From: Hyphomicrobiales bacterium
Lineage (GTDB): Bacteria > Pseudomonadota > Alphaproteobacteria > Rhizobiales > Xanthobacteraceae
Direction of reading: 5' to 3'
NCBI GenBank assembly: GCA_017305515.1
Contig: JAFKKP010000304.1
Span: forward strand, 1-55,736
DNA length: 55,736 nucleotides
The notes under the pieces are model-generated. The model had not been told where the DNA came from. It did no database searches and saw only the letters and a list, made by a program, of their open reading frames with translations. Shown here piece after piece: positions 18,634 through 26,706 of the stretch. The translations under genes were made by a program, and so were the position numbers. Every line of letters starts with the position of its first letter. The stretch's first letter is position 1.

Positions 18634-20067
18634 ATGTGGTCGCACGTCAGCGTGCCGCTTTGGGTTGTGATCGCGCTATCGGTATTGGCGGCGCTCGCGG
18701 CACTTGACCGGATATTGCTGCCGAGCGTGCGGTGGGCGTTGCGGCGCCGCGCCAATCGCGCCATCGATGAACTGAACACGCGGCTGAAGCTGCGCATCCA
18801 GCCATTCAAGCTGACCAAACGCCAGGTGCTGATGGATCAGCTCGCGTTCGATCCTGAAGTTCTGCACGCCGCCGACGATTATGCGCGGGAGCACAATGTT
18901 CCCCGCGACGTGGTGATGCAAAAGGTCAAACGCTACGCCGGCGAGATTGTGCCGTCGTTCAGCGCCTATGCCTATTTCCGCGTCGGCACGCGGATCGCGC
19001 GGATGATTTCGCAAATGCTTTACCGCGTGCGTATCGGCGTGCGCAACGACGACACATTGGCCGCAGTCGATCCGGCGTCCTCCGTCATCTTCGTCATCAA
19101 TCACCGCTCCAACATGGATTACGTCCTGGTGACGTATGTCGCCTCGACCTCGTCGGCGTTGAGCTACGCGGTCGGCGAATGGGCGCAGGTCTGGGGACTT
19201 CGCAACCTGATCCGCTCGATGGGCGCATATTTCATCGCGCGCGATTCGCGCGAGGCGCTCTATCGCAAGGTGCTGGCGCGCTACGTTCATATGGCGACAG
19301 CCGCAGGCGTGACGCAGGCCATCTTCCCGGAAGGCGGATTGAGCCGCGACGGCAAGCTGCGTCCGCCCAAATTCGGTCTTCTCAGCTACATGGTTGCGAG
19401 TTTCGACCCGCACGGGCCGCGAGACGTCGTGTTCGTCCCGGTCGCCGTGAATTACGATCGCGTCCTTGAAGATCGGATGCTGACGTCGGTCGCCAATGCA
19501 GAACCCGGTGCGAAGCCTGTTTACGGATTCAACGCAAAGACCTTCGCGCGTCACGTCTTCAATCATATCCGCATGGCGCTCAAGGGTGAGTGGTATCGCT
19601 TCGGGTATACCTGCGTCAGTTTCGGCGACCCCGTTTCGCTGCGCAAATACGTCGCCGATCATAAGATCGATTTCCGCACATTGAATTCGGATACAAAGCA
19701 TGCCGAAACCGAAAAACTCGGTCATCTGCTGATGGATGCCGTCGGCCGTGTGGTGCCGGCGTTGCCGGTGTCGCTGGTCGCGACCGCGATGCTGGAGGCG
19801 GCCGAGGAGCCGCGCACGCTTTTTGAAATCAAGGGCCGCGTGTCCAGCCTGATCGAAAATCTCGAGGGCCGGGGCAGTTACGTTCACATCCCGCGCGCGG
19901 ATCGGGACTATGCCATCGCGGTCGGACTTCGCATGCTGACGTTGCGCCACATCGTTCTGGAAGAAGGCGATACCTTTCGGGCCAATCCGAAGGAGATCAT
20001 GCTTTTGCGATACTACGCCAACGCCATCGCGCATCTGTTCAAGACGCCGCTGGCGATCGCGGCGTGA
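18634..20067 (+). CDS. PlsB-like glycerol-3-phosphate acyltransferase
   Basis: 477 residues from the ATG at 18634. An N-terminal membrane helix (about 7-28) precedes a soluble acyltransferase domain. Block I is the catalytic HRSNMD (residues 157-162) preceded by VIFVIN. Block II covers GAYFIARDSREALYRKVLARY (about 197-217), block III is FPEGGLSRDGKLRPPKFG (231-248) and block IV is PVAVNYDRVLED. The pattern fits glycerol-3-phosphate 1-acyltransferases shorter than E. coli PlsB (about 800 residues). It probably makes lysophosphatidate for membrane lipids. It may act alongside a PlsX/PlsY route, as plsX is nearby. Confidence 0.85.
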   Translation: MWSHVSVPLWVVIALSVLAALAALDRILLPSVRWALRRRANRAIDELNTRLKLRIQPFKLTKRQVLMDQLAFDPEVLHAADDYAREHNVPRDVVMQKVKRYAGEIVPSFSAYAYFRVGTRIARMISQMLYRVRIGVRNDDTLAAVDPASSVIFVINHRSNMDYVLVTYVASTSSALSYAVGEWAQVWGLRNLIRSMGAYFIARDSREALYRKVLARYVHMATAAGVTQAIFPEGGLSRDGKLRPPKFGLLSYMVASFDPHGPRDVVFVPVAVNYDRVLEDRMLTSVANAEPGAKPVYGFNAKTFARHVFNHIRMALKGEWYRFGYTCVSFGDPVSLRKYVADHKIDFRTLNSDTKHAETEKLGHLLMDAVGRVVPALPVSLVATAMLEAAEEPRTLFEIKGRVSSLIENLEGRGSYVHIPRADRDYAIAVGLRMLTLRHIVLEEGDTFRANPKEIMLLRYYANAIAHLFKTPLAIAA

Positions 20068-20144
20068 GATGCGCGCGTTTTGAACGAATATGGAACTGAC
20101 GCGTTAGTAAGGATTGATCGGCGTTACTTTGACGGATTGCATCG

Positions 20145-20867
20145 ATGCGCTGCAAAAACCTTTTCGCACGAATGGCGGTGTTGATGACTGCCGCGCCTCT
20201 CGTCGCCGGATTGACGCCGCTTCCTGTTGGAGTGCGCTCCACACCCTTTCTCAACGTTCAATCCTCTGAACCGCAGACCGCTCCGCAGGGCCAGGCATCG
20301 ACATCGGAGCAAAGCGCCGCTCCTACTGTTGCGCCCGAACGTCCTCTTACACCTGAGGAGCAAAAGGCTGCAGATGCGCGGTTGCAATTCGATCGCGTGC
20401 TGGTCGATGCGGCGGTCTTGCTGAACGAGTTTGAGGAGTCCCGGCGCGGAAGAGGCAAATCGAACATCTCGATGTCGTCATTCAGAAATCTTGAAATTCA
20501 ACTGAATGCGATTGCCGACGCCGATCCGTCGAACGATCAGGCGCGCGACTGGGCAAAGAAGATGCAGCAGGCCCAATTCGAGATTCTGCAACCCGCCGTC
20601 GCGGTCGCTGATGTCGCGAGCCGCCAGCTTTACGCCGACACGATGTCGGCCAAACTGCGCGATCAGGGAATCGGCGTATCTGTGATGGGAGCGGGTGCGC
20701 GTATCGTCGCGTTTGTGTCGCCGCAGATGACGAAGGAAATCGGTGCGAAGCTGGCCGAGTCCGCGAAGATCTACGATCAGGCCCGAAGGCTCCAGTTTGA
20801 AAAGGTCGTCTTCTCCAACAGCCGCCGGGGATGGATGTACGATCTCAGAACTGGCCGTTATCGATAG
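20145..20867 (+). CDS. exported protein of unknown function
   Basis: 240 residues. A signal-like N-terminus (basic start, hydrophobic stretch to about residue 24) is followed by a Gln/Ser/Pro-rich linker to about residue 72. A helical domain beginning LTPEEQKAADARLQFDRVL follows. The C-terminal half looks alpha/beta, with VSVMGAGARIVAFVSPQMTKEIGAKLAESAKIYDQARRLQFEKVVFSN. I do not recognise a family. It lies alone between the acyltransferase and a terminator shared with the DUF1236 gene. Confidence 0.7.
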   Translation: MRCKNLFARMAVLMTAAPLVAGLTPLPVGVRSTPFLNVQSSEPQTAPQGQASTSEQSAAPTVAPERPLTPEEQKAADARLQFDRVLVDAAVLLNEFEESRRGRGKSNISMSSFRNLEIQLNAIADADPSNDQARDWAKKMQQAQFEILQPAVAVADVASRQLYADTMSAKLRDQGIGVSVMGAGARIVAFVSPQMTKEIGAKLAESAKIYDQARRLQFEKVVFSNSRRGWMYDLRTGRYR

Positions 20868-20874
20868 CGGTGCA

Positions 20875-20903
20875 GAAAAGGCCGGCATCGCTGCCGGCCT
20901 TCT
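20875..20903. terminator. bidirectional terminator between converging genes
   Basis: A ten-base-pair stem AAGGCCGGCA...TGCCGGCCTT with a TCGC loop has an A-rich left flank and a T-rich right flank. It lies between the stop codons of the exported protein and the DUF1236 gene. Confidence 0.8.
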
Positions 20904-20925
20904 CATTTGCAACTTTCTGTTCGTC

Positions 20926-21582
20926 TTACGCTTCGAGCACGGCCACGATTTCAAGCGTGCGCGGATTCACCACGACGATCTGGTCGTTGACGAGGATGAA
21001 CTCATATCCGCGCCAGTCCGGATAGATGTTCACGACCTCGACCGGGAGCGGATGGAAAGCCACGCCGCGCGGAACGCGGGTGCCGACCGAGATCGAGAAG
21101 TTCACGTTAGTCACCGGACGCACGTTCAGCTTGGTGATGGACGTATGGATAGAGGTTCGCTGCTCGCTCGTGAGCTGCTTGCCGCCGGCTCCGGCCTGAC
21201 CGGTCGTCATTCCGGACTTCGATTCGGACTTGGTATCCGATGCCGCCTTGTTGCTGTCCATTCCGGACTTTTCGGACGCTGCCTTCGGGTTCGCATTCTT
21301 CAAGTCGGACTCTGCGGCATTTTTGTTGCCCTTCATGTTGTCCGAGGCGGCTTTGTCCTTGGCACCCTTCATGCCGGGAGACTGGTCCTGAGCGCGCTGT
21401 TCGGTTCCACTTTCACGCGGAGCCATCTGGCTGCCGGATGCGCCTTCGCTGCCGCGCGCGGAGCCGCTGCCCTGCATGGCACCGCCCTGTGACTGCTGGC
21501 TCGGCGACTGTGCGAATGCAAAGCCGCTGATGCCGATCAACGCGGCACTTGCGGCTGAAATCAACAATTTGCTTTTCATCAT
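20926..21582 (-). CDS. DUF1236 domain exported protein
   Basis: 218 residues. A signal peptide (MMKSKLLISAASAALIGISGFAFA, cleavage after AFA) is followed by a long low-complexity stretch rich in Ser, Gly, Gln, Lys and Asn (about 25-135). The C-terminal DUF1236 domain covers VRPVTNVNFSISVGTRVPRGV and WRGYEFILVNDQIVVVNPRTLEIVAVL. DUF1236 proteins are periplasmic and common in Bradyrhizobium and relatives; their function is unknown. The linker is disordered and highly charged. The second ATG at 21579 could equally be the start. Confidence 0.85.
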   Translation of the reverse strand: MMKSKLLISAASAALIGISGFAFAQSPSQQSQGGAMQGSGSARGSEGASGSQMAPRESGTEQRAQDQSPGMKGAKDKAASDNMKGNKNAAESDLKNANPKAASEKSGMDSNKAASDTKSESKSGMTTGQAGAGGKQLTSEQRTSIHTSITKLNVRPVTNVNFSISVGTRVPRGVAFHPLPVEVVNIYPDWRGYEFILVNDQIVVVNPRTLEIVAVLEA

Positions 21583-21716
21583 GTCCTCCTCTGAATGCCC
21601 CGCGTTTCAACGGGCAGAGATGGACGACGTTCCGGCTGCGGAGATTTTATTGCGTGAATACCGGATGAACGGATCGGCTCGATGAAGCCGCATCTGGGGA
21701 ACTGAATTTCGCAGCG

Positions 21717-22973
21717 TTAAGTCAACTGCGCTTCCATTTGTTCCCGTCGGGTTCCGCGATAGATATATGCTGCTGCAAACATTGCCCACATCGCTCCAAG
21801 CATCATCCAGAAATGACGCCAGTGATCGACGTCGATGATGAAGGCTTCGCACACCGTTCCGAGAAAAGCCGAGAACAAAGCGAGATACATTCGCTGCCAC
21901 GGCACGCGCACGAAGACGATCTTAAATCCCATCACGACGGTGATGAACACAAGCGCCGGGAAACACACGCCTGCAATCCAGCCGCCCGACATGAACGCGT
22001 TGAGAAACGAGTTGTGCGTGTCTTCGGGAAAGTATTTCGTGAACTGCAACGGACCGATGCCGAGCGGCAAATCCAGCGCCATCTGGAAGCCGAGCACATG
22101 GCGGCCGAAGCGCCCGAACCGGCCGCTGTCGTAAGTCTGATTGAAGCTCGCGCGCTGCTCGAACAGGTCGCTCACCGAACTCATCGAAAGCAGAACAGCC
22201 AGCATCAGAGCGGCGGCGGCGATGCCGGCCAGCGCGGTGAGAACGATGCGTTGCCGCTGCGAACGCTCCTGGCTCGTCAGATACATCAGCAGCAGCATGA
22301 AGGCTGAACACCCCGCAAACTGGCCCCACGATGCGCGCGAGAAGGCCAGAAGGACAGCAAGCGCGATGATGCCGAGCGCCAGCGCGTTGCGGGAGGCTTT
22401 CCAGAATTTATCGGTGACGACGGATTGAAGCGTGAAAAGCGCCGGAAGAATCAGAAACGCAGACAGCACGTTCGGGTCTTTGAATGTTCCGCGTGCGCGT
22501 CCGTAGAGCGTCAAAAGATCGTAGCCGCCGGGGACGAGATGAAAATAGCCGGCAACGCCGGAAAGCGAGGCAATGACAGCGCCGGCGATCAGTCCCCGGC
22601 GCAGCGCGCTGAGACGGTCGAACGTGTTTTCCGAAAGCGCCATCGCGAAAAACACGACGGTGATCGCCATGTACCAGGACGTGAGAATCCAGTTCACGAT
22701 TTCCTTCTGGTCCATGAGGTAGGCCGCGCAGATCGTGTAGCCGAGATTCATCACGACCAGCAGAACGAGCAGCGGCAAGAACATCGGCCGCATCCGCAGC
22801 CCCGTCGCGAAAAACACGACAATGCCCGTCAGCGTCGCCAACTCATAAGGACTCGGTTCGATGAACACGATCGCGCCGCCGGCGCCGATCAGCCACATCA
22901 GGGTTCGCTGGATCGCGGCCGTGCCGGGCGGCGTTGCCGTCAGAGAGCGGTCGTTTGCCGTGATATAAGTCAT
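21717..22973 (-). CDS. O-antigen ligase/polymerase-type (Wzy/HfsC-like) membrane protein
   Basis: 418 residues with about 11-12 membrane segments. The Wzy_C/RfaL-type region is visible in the second half: LLAFSRASWGQFAG (about 225), then a large periplasmic loop with the catalytic-type Arg residues in SGRFGRFGRHVLGFQMALDLPLGIG and the motif FPEDTHNSFLNAFMSGG. These proteins polymerise lipid-linked oligosaccharides or ligate them in the periplasm. Being last in a minus-strand run with the initiating transferase, a GT4 and a Wza-type exporter, it is most likely the polymerase of this exopolysaccharide, like HfsC. Confidence 0.8.
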   Translation of the reverse strand: MTYITANDRSLTATPPGTAAIQRTLMWLIGAGGAIVFIEPSPYELATLTGIVVFFATGLRMRPMFLPLLVLLVVMNLGYTICAAYLMDQKEIVNWILTSWYMAITVVFFAMALSENTFDRLSALRRGLIAGAVIASLSGVAGYFHLVPGGYDLLTLYGRARGTFKDPNVLSAFLILPALFTLQSVVTDKFWKASRNALALGIIALAVLLAFSRASWGQFAGCSAFMLLLMYLTSQERSQRQRIVLTALAGIAAAALMLAVLLSMSSVSDLFEQRASFNQTYDSGRFGRFGRHVLGFQMALDLPLGIGPLQFTKYFPEDTHNSFLNAFMSGGWIAGVCFPALVFITVVMGFKIVFVRVPWQRMYLALFSAFLGTVCEAFIIDVDHWRHFWMMLGAMWAMFAAAYIYRGTRREQMEAQLT

Positions 22974-23006
22974 GCGGCCGGAAATCCTCGCCGCGCGGCG
23001 CGCGCG

Positions 23007-24530
23007 TCAGTAGGCGTTCTCACCCTTGAGCAGGGCGAATGGTGTCTTGAAGAGGATGTAGAGATCGAACAGCACCGACCAATTTTCGATGTAGTAGAGA
23101 TCGAACTCGACGCGCTTCTGAATTTTCTCTTCGCTGTTGACCTCGCCGCGCCAGCCGTTGATCTGCGCCCAACCGGTAATGCCGGGCTTGACGCGGTGGC
23201 GCGCGAAGTAACCATCGACCGCTTCGTCGAACAGGCGGCTTTCGAGCTTGCCTTGCACCGCATGAGGACGCGGCCCGACCAGCGACAGGTTGCCCTTGAA
23301 GACCACGTTCAACAGCTGCGGCAATTCGTCGAGGCTTGTCTTGCGGATGAAGCGGCCCACGCGCGTGACGCGCGTGTCGTTTTTCGTAACGACCGTCTTT
23401 GCGTCCGGATCGGCCTGATCGTGATACAGCGAGCGGAACTTGAACACGTCGATGCGTTCGTTGTTGAAGCCATAGCGTTTCTGCAAAAAGAGGACAGGGC
23501 CAGGACTGTCGAGCTTGATGGCAAGCGCCACCAGCGCCATGACCGGCGACAGCGCGATCAGTGCGAGCGTGCCGACAACACGGTCGAACACCCACTTCAT
23601 CACCAGATCCCAATCGGTGATCGGCTGCTCGAACACATCGAGCGTCGGAACCTTGCCGAGATAGGAATAGGAGCGGGGACGGAAGCGCAGCTTGTTGGTA
23701 TGCGCCGACAGGCGAATATCCACCGGCAGCACCCAGAGCTTCTTGAGCATTTCGAGAATGCGCGTTTCGGCGGAAATCGGCAGCGCGAACAGCACAAGAT
23801 CGATGCGGGTGCGGCGCGCGAATTCGACAATGTCATCGACCTTGCCGAGCTTCGGCGAGCCGGCGCATGAGGCGAGTGAGCGTTTGTCGTTGCGATCGTC
23901 GAACACGCCAAGCACGTCGATGTCGGAATCGTCCTGGTTCTTGAGCGCATGGATGAGATGCTCGCCGTTCTCGTCGGCACCGACAACGATGGTGCGGCGG
24001 TCGAGACGGCCCTGACGCGCCCAGCGCCGGATCATCGAACGCAATGCCAGCCGCTCGACCACGAGAAGTGCAAGACCTGTGAAAAAGAATGCCGAAAGCC
24101 AGACGCGCGAAACGACGTCGCCGAGTTTGGCGAAGAACGACGCGCCGATGAAAAGCAGGAACACAAATGCCCATGACGACGCCATGCGTGTCATTTGCTG
24201 AAGCTGACCGCGAAACACCTGAATGTCGTAGATTTCAGCCGCCTGGAAACTGATGACGGCAATGGCCGCAACGCCGACGATTGCCCAGACATACTCCCAC
24301 ATGAAGCCGTTAATCGGCATGACGTAGGCGAGATAGATCGCGATGCCGACCATGCTGAGAAGCAAAAAATCGGCGACGCGAACGGCACCGTTGATGACGA
24401 CGGTCGAATAGGCGCGGCGGACCTTGCGGTTGGTCACTTCCAATGCGGCGGGCGACAATCGCTTGCGGCGCTCCTGAACGGGAGGAACGTGGCCTCCCGC
24501 TGTAGCGGTCGCCGTCGCGGCATTCATCAT
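23007..24530 (-). CDS. undecaprenyl-phosphate hexose-1-phosphate transferase (WcaJ/HfsE/UppE type)
   Basis: 507 residues from the ATG-ATG pair at 24530; upstream in-frame codons give unlikely sequence. A polar N-terminus is followed by about four membrane helices (roughly 45-150), a nucleotide-binding-like middle with [17 protein letters not shown], and a re-entrant helix near residue 315. The catalytic C-terminal domain (PF02397) has [46 protein letters not shown] and the LSLVGPRPH motif. It loads the first sugar phosphate onto the lipid carrier. It starts the pathway built by the neighbouring genes. Confidence 0.92.
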   Translation of the reverse strand: MMNAATATATAGGHVPPVQERRKRLSPAALEVTNRKVRRAYSTVVINGAVRVADFLLLSMVGIAIYLAYVMPINGFMWEYVWAIVGVAAIAVISFQAAEIYDIQVFRGQLQQMTRMASSWAFVFLLFIGASFFAKLGDVVSRVWLSAFFFTGLALLVVERLALRSMIRRWARQGRLDRRTIVVGADENGEHLIHALKNQDDSDIDVLGVFDDRNDKRSLASCAGSPKLGKVDDIVEFARRTRIDLVLFALPISAETRILEMLKKLWVLPVDIRLSAHTNKLRFRPRSYSYLGKVPTLDVFEQPITDWDLVMKWVFDRVVGTLALIALSPVMALVALAIKLDSPGPVLFLQKRYGFNNERIDVFKFRSLYHDQADPDAKTVVTKNDTRVTRVGRFIRKTSLDELPQLLNVVFKGNLSLVGPRPHAVQGKLESRLFDEAVDGYFARHRVKPGITGWAQINGWRGEVNSEEKIQKRVEFDLYYIENWSVLFDLYILFKTPFALLKGENAY

Positions 24531-24681
24531 GGAACGAACGTCGATGGGGTCCACGGTCTTAAATCCGATTTGTCTGCGGTCATGTAGCGACGCGTCTTGG
24601 GTTGCAAATGCCCAAGCACATCTCTCAAGCTCATGCCTAAAGAACAAATCGGAAGAATTGGTTATCGTTGGTAAAAATCGG

Positions 24682-25815
24682 TTAATAAATACCGAAAGCA
24701 TCCCGATAACCGGCAAGGACGCCATCGACCATCGCCTTCTGCGAGAACTGCATGAAAATGCGTTCCCTCAGCACTTTTGCGCTTTCCCGCGATGCGTTCA
24801 GATCGCCAAGTGCCGCTTCAATCGCGTCCGCCATCGCGCCGATGCTATTGGCGACGAACAGGGCTTCCTTGTGCGGGCCGAAGATTTCCGGAATGCCGCC
24901 GACATTTGCTGCGATCATCGGCACACCCGCCGCAGCCGCCTCGATTACGACATAGGGCATCGAATCTCCGCGCGACGGCACAACCAGCAGCCTGCCTTTC
25001 GAGAAGCCGGTGCGGGCTTTGACGAAACCGATGAAGCGCACCGCGCCTTCGAGATTGAGTTTCTTGACGAGCGCCTTCAGTGCTTCGGTTTCTTCGCCGT
25101 CGCCCGCAAGCGTCAGCGTCACTGCCTTGCCATCCGCACGCAGCCGCGCGACAGCCTGAATGAGCAGGTCCGCGCCCTTGATATGCCGAAATTCGCCGAC
25201 ATAGACGATGTCGGTTGCATCTTCGGCCAAGGCGATGGGGTCGAACTCAGGCGCGCCAACGCCGTTGAAGACGCACCGAACAAGTCCCTGCGGCCTGCCG
25301 ATGATGCGCTGATAGGTATCGCGCGCGAAGGCGCTCTCGAACAGAAACAATTCCGTGCGGTTCATCAGCGCGCGCTCAAGCCTTGCGTAGAATGCGCCTT
25401 TGAGAGTTGCGGGCGGGTAGTGCAGCGATCCGCCATGCGGTGTGTAGACGCGAATGGTTTTGTTCGACTTGCCCTTCATCCGCACGAACGCTCCGGCCTT
25501 GGCGCCGTGTCCGTGCAGCACGTCGAGTTTCAGCGAATTGGCAAGCCGCAGAAATTTCAGCGCGGCCGACAGATCGGCAGGGTGCGGCTCGCGGCGGATG
25601 GCAAGCCGGTGCGTGCCGAGCTTGAGTTTCGGCGCAAGTTCTTTGAGCGCCGCCGTGGCGCGTTCGCCGCCCGTCAAACTGTCCGCAAGAATCCCGACGT
25701 AATGACCCCGGTCGGCCTGACCTGCCGCGAGATCGAGAATGTGCCGGAAAATGCCGCCAACCGGAGCGCGAACCGCGTGGAGAATTCTAAGCGGCGCATT
25801 CGACGTGTCGGTCAT
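24682..25815 (-). CDS. GT4 family glycosyltransferase
   Basis: 377 residues, GT-B fold. The N-terminal half has the acceptor-side motif GGIFRHILDLAAGQADRGH and the histidine in VLHGHGAKAG. The C-terminal half begins DIVYVGEFRHIKGADLLIQAVARL and carries VVPSRGDSMPYVVIEAAAAGVPMIAANVGGIPEIFG, the nucleotide-sugar site with the conserved glutamate. It adds a sugar to the growing lipid-linked repeat in the cytoplasm; donor and acceptor are unknown. The gene starts one base after the stop of the exporter gene on the same strand. About 150 bases separate it from the initiating transferase gene downstream. Confidence 0.9.
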   Translation of the reverse strand: MTDTSNAPLRILHAVRAPVGGIFRHILDLAAGQADRGHYVGILADSLTGGERATAALKELAPKLKLGTHRLAIRREPHPADLSAALKFLRLANSLKLDVLHGHGAKAGAFVRMKGKSNKTIRVYTPHGGSLHYPPATLKGAFYARLERALMNRTELFLFESAFARDTYQRIIGRPQGLVRCVFNGVGAPEFDPIALAEDATDIVYVGEFRHIKGADLLIQAVARLRADGKAVTLTLAGDGEETEALKALVKKLNLEGAVRFIGFVKARTGFSKGRLLVVPSRGDSMPYVVIEAAAAGVPMIAANVGGIPEIFGPHKEALFVANSIGAMADAIEAALGDLNASRESAKVLRERIFMQFSQKAMVDGVLAGYRDAFGIY

Positions 25816-25816
25816 G

Positions 25817-26509
25817 TCAGAACCAGCGTTCGCCGATGACGACGGTATCGCCGGGACGAAGCATGGTGCCCGGCGGGACGTTGGCCTGAACCGTGCCGGA
25901 CTCGCTCGGCCGGGTGAGCTTGACTGTGCCGCGCTGCGCGCGCGGCGTGAATCCGCCGGCGATTGCGACGGCGCTCTCGACGGTCATGTTGGGAACATAT
26001 GGATACTGTCCGGGAGCCGCGACTTCTCCGAGAATGAAGAAGGGACGATAGCTTTCGACTTCGGCCGCCACATACGGCTCGCGAAGATAACCCTTCTTCA
26101 GTTGCGCGGTGATTGAGCCAGCGAGTTCGGCGGGCGTCAGTCCGCGCGCGCGCACCGCGCCGATCAGAGGCATTGTGATCGAACCGCCGGCATCGACGAC
26201 ATAGGTGTTGGTCAGGCCTTCCTGTCCGTAAACGACGATGCGCAGCTTGTCGCCCGCGTCCAGCCGATAGGGTTCGTCGAGCGAGGCATAAGCCGCAGCA
26301 ACGGGCGTTGCGACGACTGGCGCGACAGGTGCCGGTGCGACCGCTGCAACGGGCGCGCTTGCGGCGGGCGGAGCAGGGTAGGCGCGTCCGTAGGTGAAAC
26401 TGTCGATGCTTTGCGGGGCAACGCCGGCAACCGGCATACGCGCAGGCATGCAGCCCGAAACCGCAAGCGCGCCAAGGACACTGATGATAAGCGCGCGACT
26501 GCGCCGCAT
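25817..26509 (-). CDS. Wza/HfsD-type polysaccharide export lipoprotein
   Basis: 230 residues from the ATG at 26509, where MRRSRALIISVLGALAVSGC forms a signal peptide with lipobox VSGC; an in-frame ATG at 26563 is less likely because the basic N-terminus starts at 26509. A Pro/Ala-rich linker precedes the Poly_export domain (YRLDAGDKLRIVVYGQEGLTNTYVVDAGGSITMPLIGAV) and a SLBB domain (RPFFILGEVAAPGQYPYVPNMTVESAVAIAGGFTPRA). It forms the outer-membrane or periplasmic part of a Wzx/Wzy-type export channel. It diverges from the co-polymerase gene and leads the minus-strand run. Confidence 0.9.
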   Translation of the reverse strand: MRRSRALIISVLGALAVSGCMPARMPVAGVAPQSIDSFTYGRAYPAPPAASAPVAAVAPAPVAPVVATPVAAAYASLDEPYRLDAGDKLRIVVYGQEGLTNTYVVDAGGSITMPLIGAVRARGLTPAELAGSITAQLKKGYLREPYVAAEVESYRPFFILGEVAAPGQYPYVPNMTVESAVAIAGGFTPRAQRGTVKLTRPSESGTVQANVPPGTMLRPGDTVVIGERWF

Positions 26510-26567
26510 GAGAGAATCCAGCCGTAAATATTGGCCCCGATTAAGGGCTTTCATGGTTAACAAAGCG

Positions 26568-26622
26568 TAACCGGCGGATTGCGGGACTATGGAAACACGT
26601 CGTTTTTCCGCCGGTTAACCGG
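26568..26622. promoter_or_regulatory. inverted repeats in the divergent polysaccharide promoter
   Basis: Between the export lipoprotein (minus) and the co-polymerase (plus), TAACCGGCGGA (26568-26578) is repeated as its exact complement TCCGCCGGTTA (26607-26617), 28 bases apart. The right copy overlaps a 12-base palindrome CCGGTTAACCGG (26611-26622). The position and symmetry suggest an operator controlling both directions; the regulator is unknown. Confidence 0.55.
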
Positions 26623-26706
26623 CCATCAACCCTAATGGATTGTAATCGCGTCAGTTGAGTTGATCCCTTGCTGTCGAGGGTGAAGTGGCGTCGGTAGGAG
26701 TGTTCG

